From: Mangrovibrevibacter kandeliae | GTDB taxonomy: Bacteria; Pseudomonadota; Alphaproteobacteria; Rhizobiales; Rhizobiaceae | NCBI RefSeq assembly: GCF_024519155.1 | Contig: NZ_JANIFJ010000002.1 | Coordinates: 62,001-126,000 of the forward strand | Reading direction: 5' to 3' | DNA: 64,000 nt | Shown here: positions 9,512 through 19,111 of the stretch, one piece after another | Layout of the letters: every line of letters begins with the position of its first letter | Numbering within the stretch: position 1 is the first letter of the stretch | The notes under the pieces: generated by a model | Database searches by the model: none | What the model saw: the letters and a program-made list of their open reading frames with translations, nothing else | What the model was told of the DNA's origin: nothing | Translations under genes and position numbers: made by a program

Positions 9512-10468
9512 TTATCCGTCCGTGACGTCGAGCGGGATGGTCAGGGCCTCGGCCAGTCGCGGCGGCCACATGCCCGCGTGCCTGCGGATCGCAGCGTTGG
9601 AGCGCGTGGCGATCACCTGCGGCACGTCGAGAAGCTTGCCGCCGTGGACGACCACGAAGATGCTGCGGGCGGGCACGGGCTGCGGCAGCTCGAAGGTCGC
9701 GATGCGGCTGGGATCCGGCTGGTAGTAGGCGACCGACAGCGGCGTCGACAGCGTCCAGCCGATGCCGCTCCCGACCATTTCCAGGATCGGCGCGACGGAA
9801 CTGCATTCGATGCTGCGGGGCAGGTCGAGCCGCTGGTTCGCCAGGTAGCCCTCGATCAGCTGGTGCATGCGGCTGTTGAAGCCCGGTCCGATGAAGGGCA
9901 GATCGTCAACGAGCTCGGGCAGCCGTCGTCGATCCGGCGGGACGGCGGCCGGGCACAATCCGATCAGGCGCTCGGTGCAGATCTTGTACCGGTCGAGGCC
10001 CGGCACGTCGCCGAGCCCTTCGCTGGAGATCAGCACGTCGTACTCGCCCTTCAGGAACTCCTGGACGTAGGAGGTCGACCGGCCGGACTTGACCTCGAGG
10101 TGCCCGACCACCGGGTGCAGCTCGGAGACGATGGCGGGCATGGCGTAGCGCGCGACGCTCTCGGCGATGTAGATGCGCAACTTCGGCAAGAGCTGGGCGC
10201 GATACGCGTCCATCTCCCGCAGGATGTCCTCCTCGCAGCCGAGGATCTCGCTGGCCCGCTCCTGCAGGATGCTGCCGGCCGGCGTCAGGCGCAGGCCTTG
10301 GCTGCTGCGTTCGAACAGCACCACGCCGAGATCGCGCTCGAGCTTCTGCACGATCTGGGAAACCGCAGGGGCGGACAGGCCGAGCCGGCGCGCGGCCGTC
10401 GCCATCTTCGCCGTCTCGCACACGACCTGGAACTGCGCGAGGAGCCGGAGATCGAGATGCCGGGCCAT
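9512..10468 (-). CDS. LysR-family transcriptional regulator of the adjacent ABC operon
   Basis: 318 residues with an N-terminal winged helix-turn-helix (F-Q-V-V-C-E-T-A-K-M-A-T-A-A-R-R-L-G then S-A-P-A-V-S-Q-I-V-Q-K-L-E and L-F-E-R) and a LysR substrate-binding C-terminal domain. It is co-directional with and 56 bp downstream of the ABC ATPase gene, so it may be co-transcribed with the importer it probably controls. A TAAGC/GCTTA palindrome upstream of the operon (14924-14937) is a candidate binding site. The inducer is probably the imported compound, which is inference from the arrangement. Confidence 0.9.
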   Translation of the reverse strand: MARHLDLRLLAQFQVVCETAKMATAARRLGLSAPAVSQIVQKLERDLGVVLFERSSQGLRLTPAGSILQERASEILGCEEDILREMDAYRAQLLPKLRIYIAESVARYAMPAIVSELHPVVGHLEVKSGRSTSYVQEFLKGEYDVLISSEGLGDVPGLDRYKICTERLIGLCPAAVPPDRRRLPELVDDLPFIGPGFNSRMHQLIEGYLANQRLDLPRSIECSSVAPILEMVGSGIGWTLSTPLSVAYYQPDPSRIATFELPQPVPARSIFVVVHGGKLLDVPQVIATRSNAAIRRHAGMWPPRLAEALTIPLDVTDG

Positions 10469-10524
10469 GCCTCACGCCTCCGGCGGCCGGGCCGCGGCCG
10501 TCAGTCCGGACGGATGCGGCGCGC

Positions 10525-11310
<786 letters not shown>

Positions 11311-11314
11311 CGCC

Positions 11315-12142
11315 TCAATCCTTCCAGTGCAGGAGCCGGCCCTCGAGCCAGCCGAAGGCCGCGGTCAGGCCGACGCCGGCGACGGCGAGGATGATCACCC
11401 CGGCGAAGAGCTGCGGCATGTTGAAGGCGTCGGCCGCCTGGCTGATGATCTGCCCGACGCCGGCGCGCGAGCCGAAGAGTTCCGCCACCACGACGCCGAT
11501 CAGGCCGCGCCCGATGCCGAGCTTCAGCCCGGCGAAGATGAAGGGCAGCGCCGACGGCAGGGCGACGCGCAGGAAGACCTGGCGCCGCGAGGCGCCGAAG
11601 CACCGCACCATCTCGACCAGCTCGTTCGGCGTCGTGCGCAGGCCCGCCTCGGTGTTGATGATCACCGGGAAGACGACAAGGGTCACCACCATCACGACCT
11701 TCGACGAGATGCCGATGCCGAGCCACAGGATGAAGAGCGGCGCGAGCGCGATGGTCGGCGTCGCGTAGAGGCCCGAGATCCAGGGCTGCAGCACCTGCTT
11801 TGCGACGGTGGAATTGGCGAGAAGGATGCCGATCAGGATTCCCGCGACCGAGGCCGCGAGATAGCCGAGGACGAACTCGCTGGCGCTCGCCGCGATGTGC
11901 CGCATCAGCTGGCCGCGCTCGAACAGCGCGACGATCGCCATCACGATCTGGCTCGGCGCCGCGAGGAAGAGCTTGTTGGCGATCAGGAAGCGGCTGGCGA
12001 TCTCCCAGAGCGCGAAACCGCCGATCACCGAGCCGAGGCTCCAGCCGACCCGGGACAGCCGGGCGAACGGGCGGAGCAGGACGGGGCTGGCACGCAGCCC
12101 CGCTCCGTCACTGGACGTCGCCACGGACAGGTTGACCGTCAA
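11315..12142 (-). CDS. ABC transporter permease, SsuC/TauC type
   Basis: 275 residues from a TTG at 12142. I chose this start because AAGGAG, overlapping the stop of the binding-protein gene, lies 7 nt upstream; the open frame extends further but into that gene. Six or so hydrophobic segments surround the binding-protein-dependent transport motif near E-M-V-R-C-F-G-A-S-R-R-Q-V-F, the EAA-type loop that contacts the ATPase. It forms the inner-membrane channel for the NitT/TauT-family importer. Confidence 0.9.
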   Translation of the reverse strand: MTVNLSVATSSDGAGLRASPVLLRPFARLSRVGWSLGSVIGGFALWEIASRFLIANKLFLAAPSQIVMAIVALFERGQLMRHIAASASEFVLGYLAASVAGILIGILLANSTVAKQVLQPWISGLYATPTIALAPLFILWLGIGISSKVVMVVTLVVFPVIINTEAGLRTTPNELVEMVRCFGASRRQVFLRVALPSALPFIFAGLKLGIGRGLIGVVVAELFGSRAGVGQIISQAADAFNMPQLFAGVIILAVAGVGLTAAFGWLEGRLLHWKD

Positions 12143-12146
12143 GTCC

Positions 12147-13118
12147 CTACTCCTTCGCCAGCAGCGAGGCGTCGTAGAAGCGGCTCGGGTCGGTGCTGCC
12201 CTGGATGTCGCCAAGATCCTTCAGAACGCCGAGGAGCTTGGCGAGCCCGGCGCTGTCGATCGCACCCTGGGCGTCGTAGATCTCAAGTTTCTTGAAGAAA
12301 TCATAGGTCTTCTCGGCGTCCTCGGGCTTGGCCGAGGTGTCGGCGACGAGGATCTTCACCGCCTCGTCCCGATTGGCCGGGTCGTCGAGCCAGGTGACGG
12401 CCTGGGAATAGCCGGCGAGGAAGTCCTCGATCGCCGGCTTGTGCTCCTTGGCCCAGTCGAGGTTGACGGCATAGCCGGTGAACGGAAAGTCGCGCACGTA
12501 ATCGACCGTCGCGCCGAGATCCTTGAGGCCGAGGCTCGCCGCCTGAAAGTTGAAGGGTGCGCTGATCAGGGCCGCGTCGACGGCGCCGCTCTGCAGTGCG
12601 GCGAAGCGGGCCGAGGTCGCCCCGGCGTAGATGAGGTCGTAGTCGCCCGGCTTGAGGCCGTTCGCCGAGGTCATGCGCTCGAGATAGATGCGGGTCACGT
12701 CCTTGGCGCCCCCGACGATCACCGTCTTGCCCTTGAGGTCGGCATAGCCGCCGATCTCCGGCTTAGCATAGAGCTCGTAGGGCGCGGCCTTCGCCTCGAC
12801 CCGGACGATGGCGATCGAGGCGCCGTTGTCGATCGCGCGGATCGGATCGACGAGGCCGCCCGATCCCATGTCGACCGAACCAGCGGCGAGCTGCTGCTGC
12901 ACGGCAGCGCTCGACGGGGCGGTGACGAGGTCGATCTCGACGCCCTGCGCCGTGAAGAAGCCCTTGTCGATGCCGATGAGCAGCGGCCAGTTCAGCGCCG
13001 AGCCGGAGCCGACGGTGCCGAGCGTGATCGTCTCCGCGGCGGCGGCCGGGTGGCTCGCCAGCGGTGCGAGCGGCAGAAGGGCGGCAAGGGCGAGACTGAG
13101 GCGGGCGGTCGTGATCAT
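12147..13118 (-). CDS. ABC transporter substrate-binding protein, NMT1/THI5-like (NitT/TauT family)
   Basis: 323 residues, with the ATG at 13118 supported by AAGGAG 6 nt upstream. A Sec signal peptide (L-S-L-A-L-A-A-L-L-P-L-A-P-L-A, cleavage near A-A-A-E) is followed by a type-2 periplasmic binding domain with I-G-I-D-K-G-F-F-T-A-Q-G-V-E-I-D-L, the NMT1/SsuA-like hallmark. Members of this family bind taurine, sulfonates, nitrate, thiamine-pyrimidine precursors or related small molecules. The neighbouring amidohydrolases hint at an amide- or ureide-containing ligand. It is 11 bp downstream of the deacetylase-family gene. Confidence 0.9.
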   Translation of the reverse strand: MITTARLSLALAALLPLAPLASHPAAAAETITLGTVGSGSALNWPLLIGIDKGFFTAQGVEIDLVTAPSSAAVQQQLAAGSVDMGSGGLVDPIRAIDNGASIAIVRVEAKAAPYELYAKPEIGGYADLKGKTVIVGGAKDVTRIYLERMTSANGLKPGDYDLIYAGATSARFAALQSGAVDAALISAPFNFQAASLGLKDLGATVDYVRDFPFTGYAVNLDWAKEHKPAIEDFLAGYSQAVTWLDDPANRDEAVKILVADTSAKPEDAEKTYDFFKKLEIYDAQGAIDSAGLAKLLGVLKDLGDIQGSTDPSRFYDASLLAKE

Positions 13119-13129
13119 GAGGCGCTCCT

Positions 13130-14026
13130 TCATGCGGCTTCGACTTCGGTAAAGGGGAAGGCTTCGGCATAGGCTGCGGCGATCTCGCTGCCGGTGGCGC
13201 GCCAGACGCCGTCGTGCTTGCAGACGTAGGCGAGCGCCTCCTCGAGCGCCCGGATGCGGTGCGGAACGCCGGTCAGGTAGGGATGCAGCGCGATCGCCAT
13301 CACGCGACCGGACTCCGCGCCCTCCTCCCAGAGGACATCGAACTGCCGGCAGATCATCTCGGCGAACTCGGGCGCCGTCATGTGCCGCTTCTCGAAGGCC
13401 GGCTTGTCGTTCAGCTCCTGGCTGTAGGGCACGGAGAGAATGCTTCGGCCGCCGGGCAGCGTCATCCAGTAGGGCTGGTCGTCGTTGGTCCAGTCGCAGA
13501 CGTAGCGCACCCCCTCGGCCGACAGGTGCTCCAGCGTGTTCCAGGTTTCCTGGAGGCCGGACCCGAGCCAGCCGACCGGCTGCTGGCCGGTCGCGTCCCG
13601 GATCGTCTGGACGGTCCGCGCGACGATCCCCCGCTCCTCCTCCGGGGCCACCGCGTTGAGGCGGCGCGTGTTGCTCTCGTTGTGACCCATCAGCTCCCAG
13701 CCCCGCTTGCCCGCCTCCTCGAGAATCTCGGGATGATGCCGGCAGAGGTCGCTGTTGAGCGCGACGGTGCCGCGGATACCGAAGCGGTCGAGCGCCTTCA
13801 TCATCCGGAAGATGCCGACCCGGTTGCCGTAGTCGCGGGCCGACCAGGTCGGCACGTCCGGCGTCAGCCCGCCGCCGCCGGCCGCCGCCGGCACCTGCTC
13901 GTCGAGGGCGAAGAACTCGATGTTGGGGATCACCCACAGCGCGACGCGCGCGTTGCCGGGCAGCGTCCAGCGCGGGCGGTGGACGATGGGCGAATAGGCG
14001 AAGGGACCGTAGGACCGCGGCTGCAT
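13130..14026 (-). CDS. polysaccharide deacetylase-family (NodB-like) hydrolase, possible amide or ureide hydrolase
   Basis: 298 residues; ATG 14026 has AAGGAGG 7 nt upstream and overlaps the isochorismatase stop as TGATG. The protein has the catalytic-barrel pattern of carbohydrate esterase family 4: N-I-E-F-F at the first strand, F-R-M-M-K-A-L-D-R-F-G-I-R-G-T-V-A-L-N-S and W-E-L-M-G-H-N. It lacks the classical T-F-D-D-G motif and a signal peptide, so cell-wall deacetylation is unlikely. Cytoplasmic relatives include the PuuE-type allantoinases. Coupling to an isochorismatase-family amidohydrolase and an importer suggests breakdown of an imported cyclic amide or ureide. That function is inference. 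Confidence 0.8.
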   Translation of the reverse strand: MQPRSYGPFAYSPIVHRPRWTLPGNARVALWVIPNIEFFALDEQVPAAAGGGGLTPDVPTWSARDYGNRVGIFRMMKALDRFGIRGTVALNSDLCRHHPEILEEAGKRGWELMGHNESNTRRLNAVAPEEERGIVARTVQTIRDATGQQPVGWLGSGLQETWNTLEHLSAEGVRYVCDWTNDDQPYWMTLPGGRSILSVPYSQELNDKPAFEKRHMTAPEFAEMICRQFDVLWEEGAESGRVMAIALHPYLTGVPHRIRALEEALAYVCKHDGVWRATGSEIAAAYAEAFPFTEVEAA

Positions 14027-14730
14027 CACACGGCCTCCTTCAGCGCCAGCGAGTCCAGATGCGAGACGATGTCGTCGGTGTGCATGACGTCGGCGTATTT
14101 GTGGTGGAGGTCGAACAGGCTCAGCTTGTGCGAGAGCATGCTGCGATCGAAGCAGCACTCCTCCGCCATCACCATGTGGAAGCCGTAGGAGTAGCCGTCG
14201 GTGGTGCTCGCCCGCACGCAACCGGAGGTGCTCTCGCCGCAGACGATGACGGTCTGCACGCCGAGCAGCGTGAGGTGGGCGATCAGCGGCGTGCCGAAGA
14301 ACGCGCTGGCCCGCTGCTTGGTGATCACCACGTCGCCCGGCATCGGCGCGAACTCCGGGCGGATCGCGAAGACGCTGGGATCGCTGCGCAGGCCCTGCCG
14401 CTTGGTCGCGCGGATCAGCGTCGGCTTGCTGTCGGGGCGCGTGTCCCCCGTCGTGTAGAGGATCGGCAGGCCCGCCGCGCGCGCCGCCGCGAACAGGCGC
14501 CGGGTCGGCTCGATGGCCCGATGGGCGTTCTCGCCGCACGAGCTCGGATAGGTCCTGGACACCTCGGCCACCGGCAGCGGCCCGCCCTGATAGGCCAGCT
14601 CGTAGAGATCGATCGCGAGGAGAGCGGCGCGCGGACCGACCCCGATCGGCCGCTTGTAGTGACGATAGAGCTCCAGCGTTTCGGCGGGAACGACATCCTG
14701 CCAGCAGTGGTCTTCGAATGCGTCGATCAT
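14026..14730 (-). CDS. isochorismatase-family cysteine amidohydrolase (N-carbamoylsarcosine-amidase-like)
   Basis: 234 residues from ATG 14730, with a GGAG upstream; an upstream in-frame ATG would add an unlikely leader. The catalytic triad of the cysteine-hydrolase fold is visible: Asp41 (L-L-A-I-D), Lys138 (V-I-T-K-Q-R) and Cys171 (E-S-T-S-G-C-V-R). The E-S-T-S-G-C-V block resembles N-carbamoylsarcosine amidase and related amidases more than isochorismatase. Expected reaction: hydrolysis of a C-N amide or carbamoyl bond in the cytoplasm. It is the first gene of the leftward importer operon and overlaps the next gene by one base. Confidence 0.87.
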   Translation of the reverse strand: MIDAFEDHCWQDVVPAETLELYRHYKRPIGVGPRAALLAIDLYELAYQGGPLPVAEVSRTYPSSCGENAHRAIEPTRRLFAAARAAGLPILYTTGDTRPDSKPTLIRATKRQGLRSDPSVFAIRPEFAPMPGDVVITKQRASAFFGTPLIAHLTLLGVQTVIVCGESTSGCVRASTTDGYSYGFHMVMAEECCFDRSMLSHKLSLFDLHHKYADVMHTDDIVSHLDSLALKEAV

Positions 14731-15101
14731 GCGAGGATAGCTCCGGCTGTAGACCCGCGAGGGCTCGCCACCACGGCAGCAAGCCTCGTGCCAAGCCGCC
14801 GCTGCGTACGAAAAAGCCAAGGTGCGCAGCCGGTTATGTCATCCGCGGCGAAGGACGCCCGTCGCCGGCGTCGGGACGTGAGCGGTGGCGAGGCGACTGC
14901 CTAAGGGCCGTGCGCGCGGACCCTAAGCGAATGCTTATGGGCGGAGAGCATGTGAGGCGCCGCTCGTCCCGGACGGTCCGCGCCGCGTGCCCGATGGGGC
15001 CGGTGTGGCGCGGGTCGGCCCGCCTCCCTGGCGATCGTTCCCGTCGCTCTTGCGGATGCGCCGGGCGCCCGCGCTTCGTCGCCTGCGCGGAGGCGGCGAG
15101 C
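14731..15101. other. 371-bp intergenic region upstream of the amidohydrolase/ABC operon
   Basis: It separates the end of the Dpp-type operon (stop at 15102) from the amidohydrolase operon start (14730); both run leftward. It therefore holds the terminator region of the first and the promoter of the second. The clearest element is the dyad at 14924-14937. A CTAAGGG/CCCTAAG pair also flanks 14900-14927. I see no gene. Confidence 0.5.
14924..14937. promoter_or_regulatory. candidate LysR operator
   Basis: TAAGC-GAAT-GCTTA, a perfect 5-bp dyad with T and A 12 nt apart, lies about 195 bp before the first gene of the amidohydrolase/ABC operon. LysR-type sites are commonly T-N11-A dyads, so this is a slightly longer variant. 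Assignment to the LysR protein encoded at 9512-10468 is inference. Confidence 0.4.
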
Positions 15102-15995
15102 CTAATCCTTCGCCGCCTGCAGCGTCGGATCCAGGCGATCGCGCAGCCAGTCGCCGAGGAGGCTGACCGACAGCGTCGTGAGGAAGATCGCGATGCCGGC
15201 GGGGATCGCCATCCACCAGGCGGTCGCGATGTAGTTGCGCCCCTCGCCGAGCATCAGGCCGAGGCTCGTCTGCGGCGGCTGGACGCCGAGCCCGAGGAAG
15301 CTCAGCGAGGTTTCGAGCAGGATCAGTTCGGGAAAGTTCAGCGTCACCTGCACGATGAGCACGCTGAGGATGTTCGGCAGGACATGCCGGGCGTAGATCC
15401 TCAGCGGATGAACGCCGAGCGTGCGGATCGCGAAGGCATAGCCCTGCGCATTGGCCTGCAGCACGAGGCTGCGGGTCAGGCGCGCATAGACCTCCCAGCC
15501 GTAGAAGCCGACGACGACGAGGAACAGCTCGAAGCTGTTGCCGAAGAAGGCCAGGATGGCGAGCGCGATGATGAGGAAGGGCATCGACGCCTGGAAGTCG
15601 ACCATCAGCATCACCGCCTCTTCGACCCAGCCGCGGAGGTGCGCGGCCAGGAACCCGAGGAGCGTGCCGATCGCCGAACCGATCAGCGTGCCGCAGAAGG
15701 CGATCAGCAGGCTGGCACGGGTGGCGTAGATCAGCCGCGAGAGGACGTCGCGCCCCAACCCGTCGGTGCCAAGCAGATGGGAGGGATCGCCGCCGAGGAA
15801 CGCGGGCGGTTTCAGGCGCTGGAGAAGGCTCTGGTCGGCATAGCCGAAGGGCGCGATACGGTCGGCGCCGAGCGCAAGGACCAGCGCGAGGACGAGCCAG
15901 AGGCTGCACAGTGCGACGACCACCGGTGGCCGGCGCGCGAGGAAGCGGGGCATCCTGCCGCCGGCACGCGCCGTCGAAGCCGCCTGAACGCTCAT
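15102..15995 (-). CDS. ABC transporter permease, DppC type
   Basis: 297 residues from ATG 15995, which overlaps the DppB-type stop by ATGA. The N-terminal transmembrane segment is followed by the family-specific block H-L-L-G-T-D-G-L-G-R-D-V-L-S-R-L and a binding-protein-dependent transport domain with about five more segments. The end reads L-S-V-S-L-L-G-D-W-L-R-D-R-L-D-P, typical of the OppC/DppC family. It pairs with the upstream permease to form the channel of this importer and is the last gene of the seven-gene operon. Confidence 0.92.
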   Translation of the reverse strand: MSVQAASTARAGGRMPRFLARRPPVVVALCSLWLVLALVLALGADRIAPFGYADQSLLQRLKPPAFLGGDPSHLLGTDGLGRDVLSRLIYATRASLLIAFCGTLIGSAIGTLLGFLAAHLRGWVEEAVMLMVDFQASMPFLIIALAILAFFGNSFELFLVVVGFYGWEVYARLTRSLVLQANAQGYAFAIRTLGVHPLRIYARHVLPNILSVLIVQVTLNFPELILLETSLSFLGLGVQPPQTSLGLMLGEGRNYIATAWWMAIPAGIAIFLTTLSVSLLGDWLRDRLDPTLQAAKD

Positions 15996-16930
15996 GCCCG
16001 GGCCTCCCGCCGCCCGGCGCCGATCCGGGGATCGAGCCAGCCATAGGTGATGTCGACCAGGAAGTTGACGACGACCATCGTGAAGGCGATCAGCAGCACG
16101 ACGGTCTGGACGACGGCAAGGTCGCGATAGGCGACGGAGCTGACGAGCAGCTGGCCGACACCGGGCCAGGCGAAGACCGTCTCGACCACCACCGCGCCAC
16201 CGATCAGCGCACCGATCCGCAGGCCGACGACCGTGGCGATCGGAATGCCGGCGTTCGGCAGCGCGTGGCGGAGGATGGTCCGGCCGAAGGGGACGCCCTT
16301 CGCCTTCGCAGTCCGCATGTAGGGCTGGTGCAGCACCTCCAGCAGCGAGGAGCGGGTGAAGCGTGCGACGGTCGCGGCATAGCTGGTGCCGAGCGTCACT
16401 GTCGGCATGACGAGGTGTTGCCAGGTGCCGACGCCCGAGCTCGGGAGGATCCGCCAGGTCATCGCCAGCCAGAGGATCAGCAGGATGCCGAGGAAGAAGT
16501 TCGGCATGGAATGGCCGAGGATGGTGAAGGCCATCGTCGCGTGGTCCACCGTGCTGCCCCGGCGCAAGGCGGCGAGGATGCCGGCGCCGAGGCCGAGGCC
16601 CAGCGTCAGGGCGAGGGCCGAGAGACCGAGCTCCAGCGTCAGCGGGACGCGCTCCAGCACGACGTCGAGCGCCGGCCGGTCGTCGCGGAAGGAGAAGCCG
16701 AAGTCGCCGCGCGCCAGGCCGGCGACGTAGCGCAGGTACTGCTCGGGCAGCGGCCGGTCGAGCCCCCACATCTCGCGGTACTGCTCCCTCACGCTGGCCG
16801 GCGCGTCGTCCGGCAGCATCTGGGTCACCGGGTCGCCCGACATGCGCAGGACGACGAAGACGAAGGTGACGGCGAGCGCCAGCGTCAGGAGCGCGCGCAG
16901 CAGCTTGGTGAGGACGAAGCGCGGGCTCAT
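15992..16930 (-). CDS. ABC transporter permease, DppB type
   Basis: 312 residues from ATG 16930 (ATGA overlap with the phosphohydrolase stop). The N-terminus is the classic DppB/OppB opening: one membrane segment, then M-S-G-D-P-V-T-Q-M-L, then the periplasmic block L-D-R-P-L-P-E-Q-Y-L-R-Y. The later EAA-like loop reads Y-M-R-T-A-K-A-K-G-V-P-F-G-R-T-I-L-R-H-A-L. Inner-membrane component of a peptide/nickel-family importer; the ligand is set by the binding protein at 20994-22562. Confidence 0.92.
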   Translation of the reverse strand: MSPRFVLTKLLRALLTLALAVTFVFVVLRMSGDPVTQMLPDDAPASVREQYREMWGLDRPLPEQYLRYVAGLARGDFGFSFRDDRPALDVVLERVPLTLELGLSALALTLGLGLGAGILAALRRGSTVDHATMAFTILGHSMPNFFLGILLILWLAMTWRILPSSGVGTWQHLVMPTVTLGTSYAATVARFTRSSLLEVLHQPYMRTAKAKGVPFGRTILRHALPNAGIPIATVVGLRIGALIGGAVVVETVFAWPGVGQLLVSSVAYRDLAVVQTVVLLIAFTMVVVNFLVDITYGWLDPRIGAGRREARA

Positions 16931-18360
16931 GCCGGCATCGTCCCGGGTCCGGTGGACCAGCCATGATCGGTGATCGCGCGGCCCTCGACCAGCCACTGCT
17001 CCACGCCCTGGCGATGCTCGCCGAGCCGCGCCTCGAGGCTGCGCCGCTCGACCATCGGCGGCGCCTCGGCCACGCCGGCGAGCGTCTCGCGCAGGACCCG
17101 TCCGCTCATCCCGGTCGTGGGAAGCCCAAGCACCGACAGGACGGTCGGGGCGATGTCGGGAAGCCAGCACGGGATCTTGGAGCGCAGCCCGGCGCGGAAT
17201 GCCGGACCGGCCGCCGCAAGGACCGTAGAGAGTTCGCCGCGGGTGACGCCGCCATGCATGCCGCCGCCCGGCGCGATGCCGCCGGCGAAGAGGCAGGTCT
17301 CGAGGCCGCCAGGGTCGGACGGAGGCGCGGCGCGTAGCGTGAAGGACACCGGCGCCGACCGGCTGTGTCCGCCGCCCATGACGGCGGCCGGCAGGGCACC
17401 CGGCACGCTGCCACCCGGCTCGCCGGGCAGGCTGACGAAGACGAGCCCGCACCAGGGCTCGCGCGTCAGACGCTCGACGGCAGCGGCGATGCGCTCGCGC
17501 GTCGGATCCGGCAGGTAGAGGCCGGAGAAGTACCCGGGCGAGAGCCAGGCCGCGTGCTCCGGCAGGGCCGCCCGCAGGTCGAGGCGCGCGGCGCCGGTGA
17601 TCTGCCCGTGGTCGGACATCACCACGATGTTCTGCGGCCCCTCCCCGCCAGCCTGCCAGTCGAGGATGCGCCCGAAGGCGGCGTCCGCGCCGCGCTGCGC
17701 CGCGATGGTTTCGGGCGCGTCGAGGCCGAAGCCGTGCGAGGTGATGTCCGGATCGGACATCCAGAAGATGGCGAGGTCCGGCCGATGACCGGGATAGACG
17801 AGGTCGGTGAGGACACGCGTCGCATGGTCGAGGCGCGCGGTGTTCGGCGTTGCCGCGGGAGGCACGGGCCCGAACCGCGCCTCGGCCTCGCGCATCACCT
17901 CCGGCGTGCCCACGCCCGGATGCACCGAGAATACCGGCTGACCGGCCGGCCGAGCACCGTAGCTCATCATGGCGGTGGCGCCGGCCGTCGCCGTGCTGAC
18001 GACGGCGAAGCGCTTGCCGGCCCGCGCAAGGCGCTGGCCGAGGCTGTCGCGGTCGATCAGGATGCCGGCTGCGTCGGCCTTGGCGAGGAGGTCGTGGTCG
18101 GCCGTGTTGAACAGCCCCTCCGGTACGACCTGACGGTTGATGAACTGGTTGGCGACGAGGCCGTGCTCGCCGGGCGAAGAGCCGGTGACGGTGCTGGTCG
18201 AGGCGACGCGCGTCTCGCTCGGAAACACGCTGCGGCTGTTGAGCATGTCGGCGCCCGCCGCCATGAAGCGGGCGAGATTCGGCATTCGGTCCGCCGTGAC
18301 GCGGTCGCGCCGCAGCCCGTCGAAGCAGACGATCAGCGTCGAGCCGGGTTCGCGGGTCAT
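16927..18360 (-). CDS. alkaline-phosphatase-superfamily phosphodiesterase (nucleotide pyrophosphatase/NPP-like)
   Basis: 477 residues; the start at ATG 18360 overlaps the GDPD stop by ATGA. Metal-site motifs of the superfamily are present: V-C-F-D-G-L-R-R-D near the N-terminus, a nucleophile region F-P-S-E-T-R followed by T-V-T-G-S-S-P-G-E-H-G, then S-D-P-D-I-T-S-H-G and S-D-H-G-Q. This layout is that of the type I phosphodiesterase/nucleotide pyrophosphatase family, but the usual P-N-H after the nucleophile is changed. No signal peptide is seen, so it should act in the cytoplasm. It sits between a GDPD and the permeases of an importer, which suggests processing of an imported phosphodiester. 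That is inference. Confidence 0.83.
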   Translation of the reverse strand: MTREPGSTLIVCFDGLRRDRVTADRMPNLARFMAAGADMLNSRSVFPSETRVASTSTVTGSSPGEHGLVANQFINRQVVPEGLFNTADHDLLAKADAAGILIDRDSLGQRLARAGKRFAVVSTATAGATAMMSYGARPAGQPVFSVHPGVGTPEVMREAEARFGPVPPAATPNTARLDHATRVLTDLVYPGHRPDLAIFWMSDPDITSHGFGLDAPETIAAQRGADAAFGRILDWQAGGEGPQNIVVMSDHGQITGAARLDLRAALPEHAAWLSPGYFSGLYLPDPTRERIAAAVERLTREPWCGLVFVSLPGEPGGSVPGALPAAVMGGGHSRSAPVSFTLRAAPPSDPGGLETCLFAGGIAPGGGMHGGVTRGELSTVLAAAGPAFRAGLRSKIPCWLPDIAPTVLSVLGLPTTGMSGRVLRETLAGVAEAPPMVERRSLEARLGEHRQGVEQWLVEGRAITDHGWSTGPGTMPA

Positions 18361-19100
18361 GCGTCGCCCTCGGGATCGGTCGCTCGAAGTGCGGCCCGTG
18401 CCGCTTCCGGATCGTTGACGAGGAAGCCCGTGGCGCCGGCGGCGGCCATGCGGCGCAACCCATCGGCATCGAAGTCTCCGACCCGCCGCGGCGTGCCACG
18501 GTGCCCGGTGGTGATCCACACCGCCCGGCCGTCAACTGCGACGGCCCTGATGGCATCGCAAGAGGCGTCGCCTTCCCACAGCCGCAGGATGTCACCGCCG
18601 GCCTCGAAGAAAGCGTCCGCCGTCTCTCCCTCGATGAGCAGCCCGAGGATCGGAGCCGTGGTGCGGGTGCGCAGATGGCGCACCGAGGCGGTGCGATGCA
18701 GGCCGAAGATCACCGCCCCACGCGCGGCCGCCTCGACGGCGCCGACCAGCCGGTCCAGGACCTGCGGACGCTCGTCCTTGACGTCGAAGAGGATCGCCTG
18801 CGTCGGCGGGAGCGTCGCGAACAGCAGGTCCAGGGTTGGCGCGGCCGGCGCCCCGGAGGCGGTGATCGAGGCGAGTTCGTTCGCGTCGATCTCCGATATC
18901 GCGTCAGCCCGGTCCGCCAGTCGCGCCAGATCGGCGTCGTGGCAGCAGACGAGCGTGCCGTCGCGGGTCATGCGGATGTCCGCCTCGACGAGGTCGGCGC
19001 CCGCGTCGACCGCCCCTCGCCAGGCGTCCGGCGAGTTCTCGCGAGACCGCGCGGAGAAGCCGCGATGGGCGACGATGGCGGGAACGGCGTCATGGATCAT
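18357..19100 (-). CDS. glycerophosphodiester phosphodiesterase (GDPD family)
   Basis: 247 residues. Catalytic hallmarks are visible: A-H-R-G-F-S near the start followed by R-E-N-S, then E-A-D-I-R-M-T-R-D-G and C-C-H-D, and later I-L-F-D-V-K. These form the Mg/Ca-dependent TIM-barrel active site that hydrolyses glycerophosphodiesters to glycerol-3-phosphate and an alcohol. There is no signal peptide, so it is the cytoplasmic (UgpQ-like) type. It starts 11 bp after the ATPase stop and overlaps the phosphohydrolase gene by 4 bp. Embedding in a Dpp-type operon is unusual because UgpQ normally accompanies Ugp transporters. Confidence 0.9.
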   Translation of the reverse strand: MIHDAVPAIVAHRGFSARSRENSPDAWRGAVDAGADLVEADIRMTRDGTLVCCHDADLARLADRADAISEIDANELASITASGAPAAPTLDLLFATLPPTQAILFDVKDERPQVLDRLVGAVEAAARGAVIFGLHRTASVRHLRTRTTAPILGLLIEGETADAFFEAGGDILRLWEGDASCDAIRAVAVDGRAVWITTGHRGTPRRVGDFDADGLRRMAAAGATGFLVNDPEAARAALRATDPEGDA

Positions 19101-19111
19101 CGACAGGGTCC

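Noticed and set aside
15992-18595. A single large protein joining the phosphohydrolase region and the DppB permease
   Set aside because: Only the portion from ATG 16930 matches a permease. The upstream portion is an off-frame reading of the NPP-like gene at 16927-18360.
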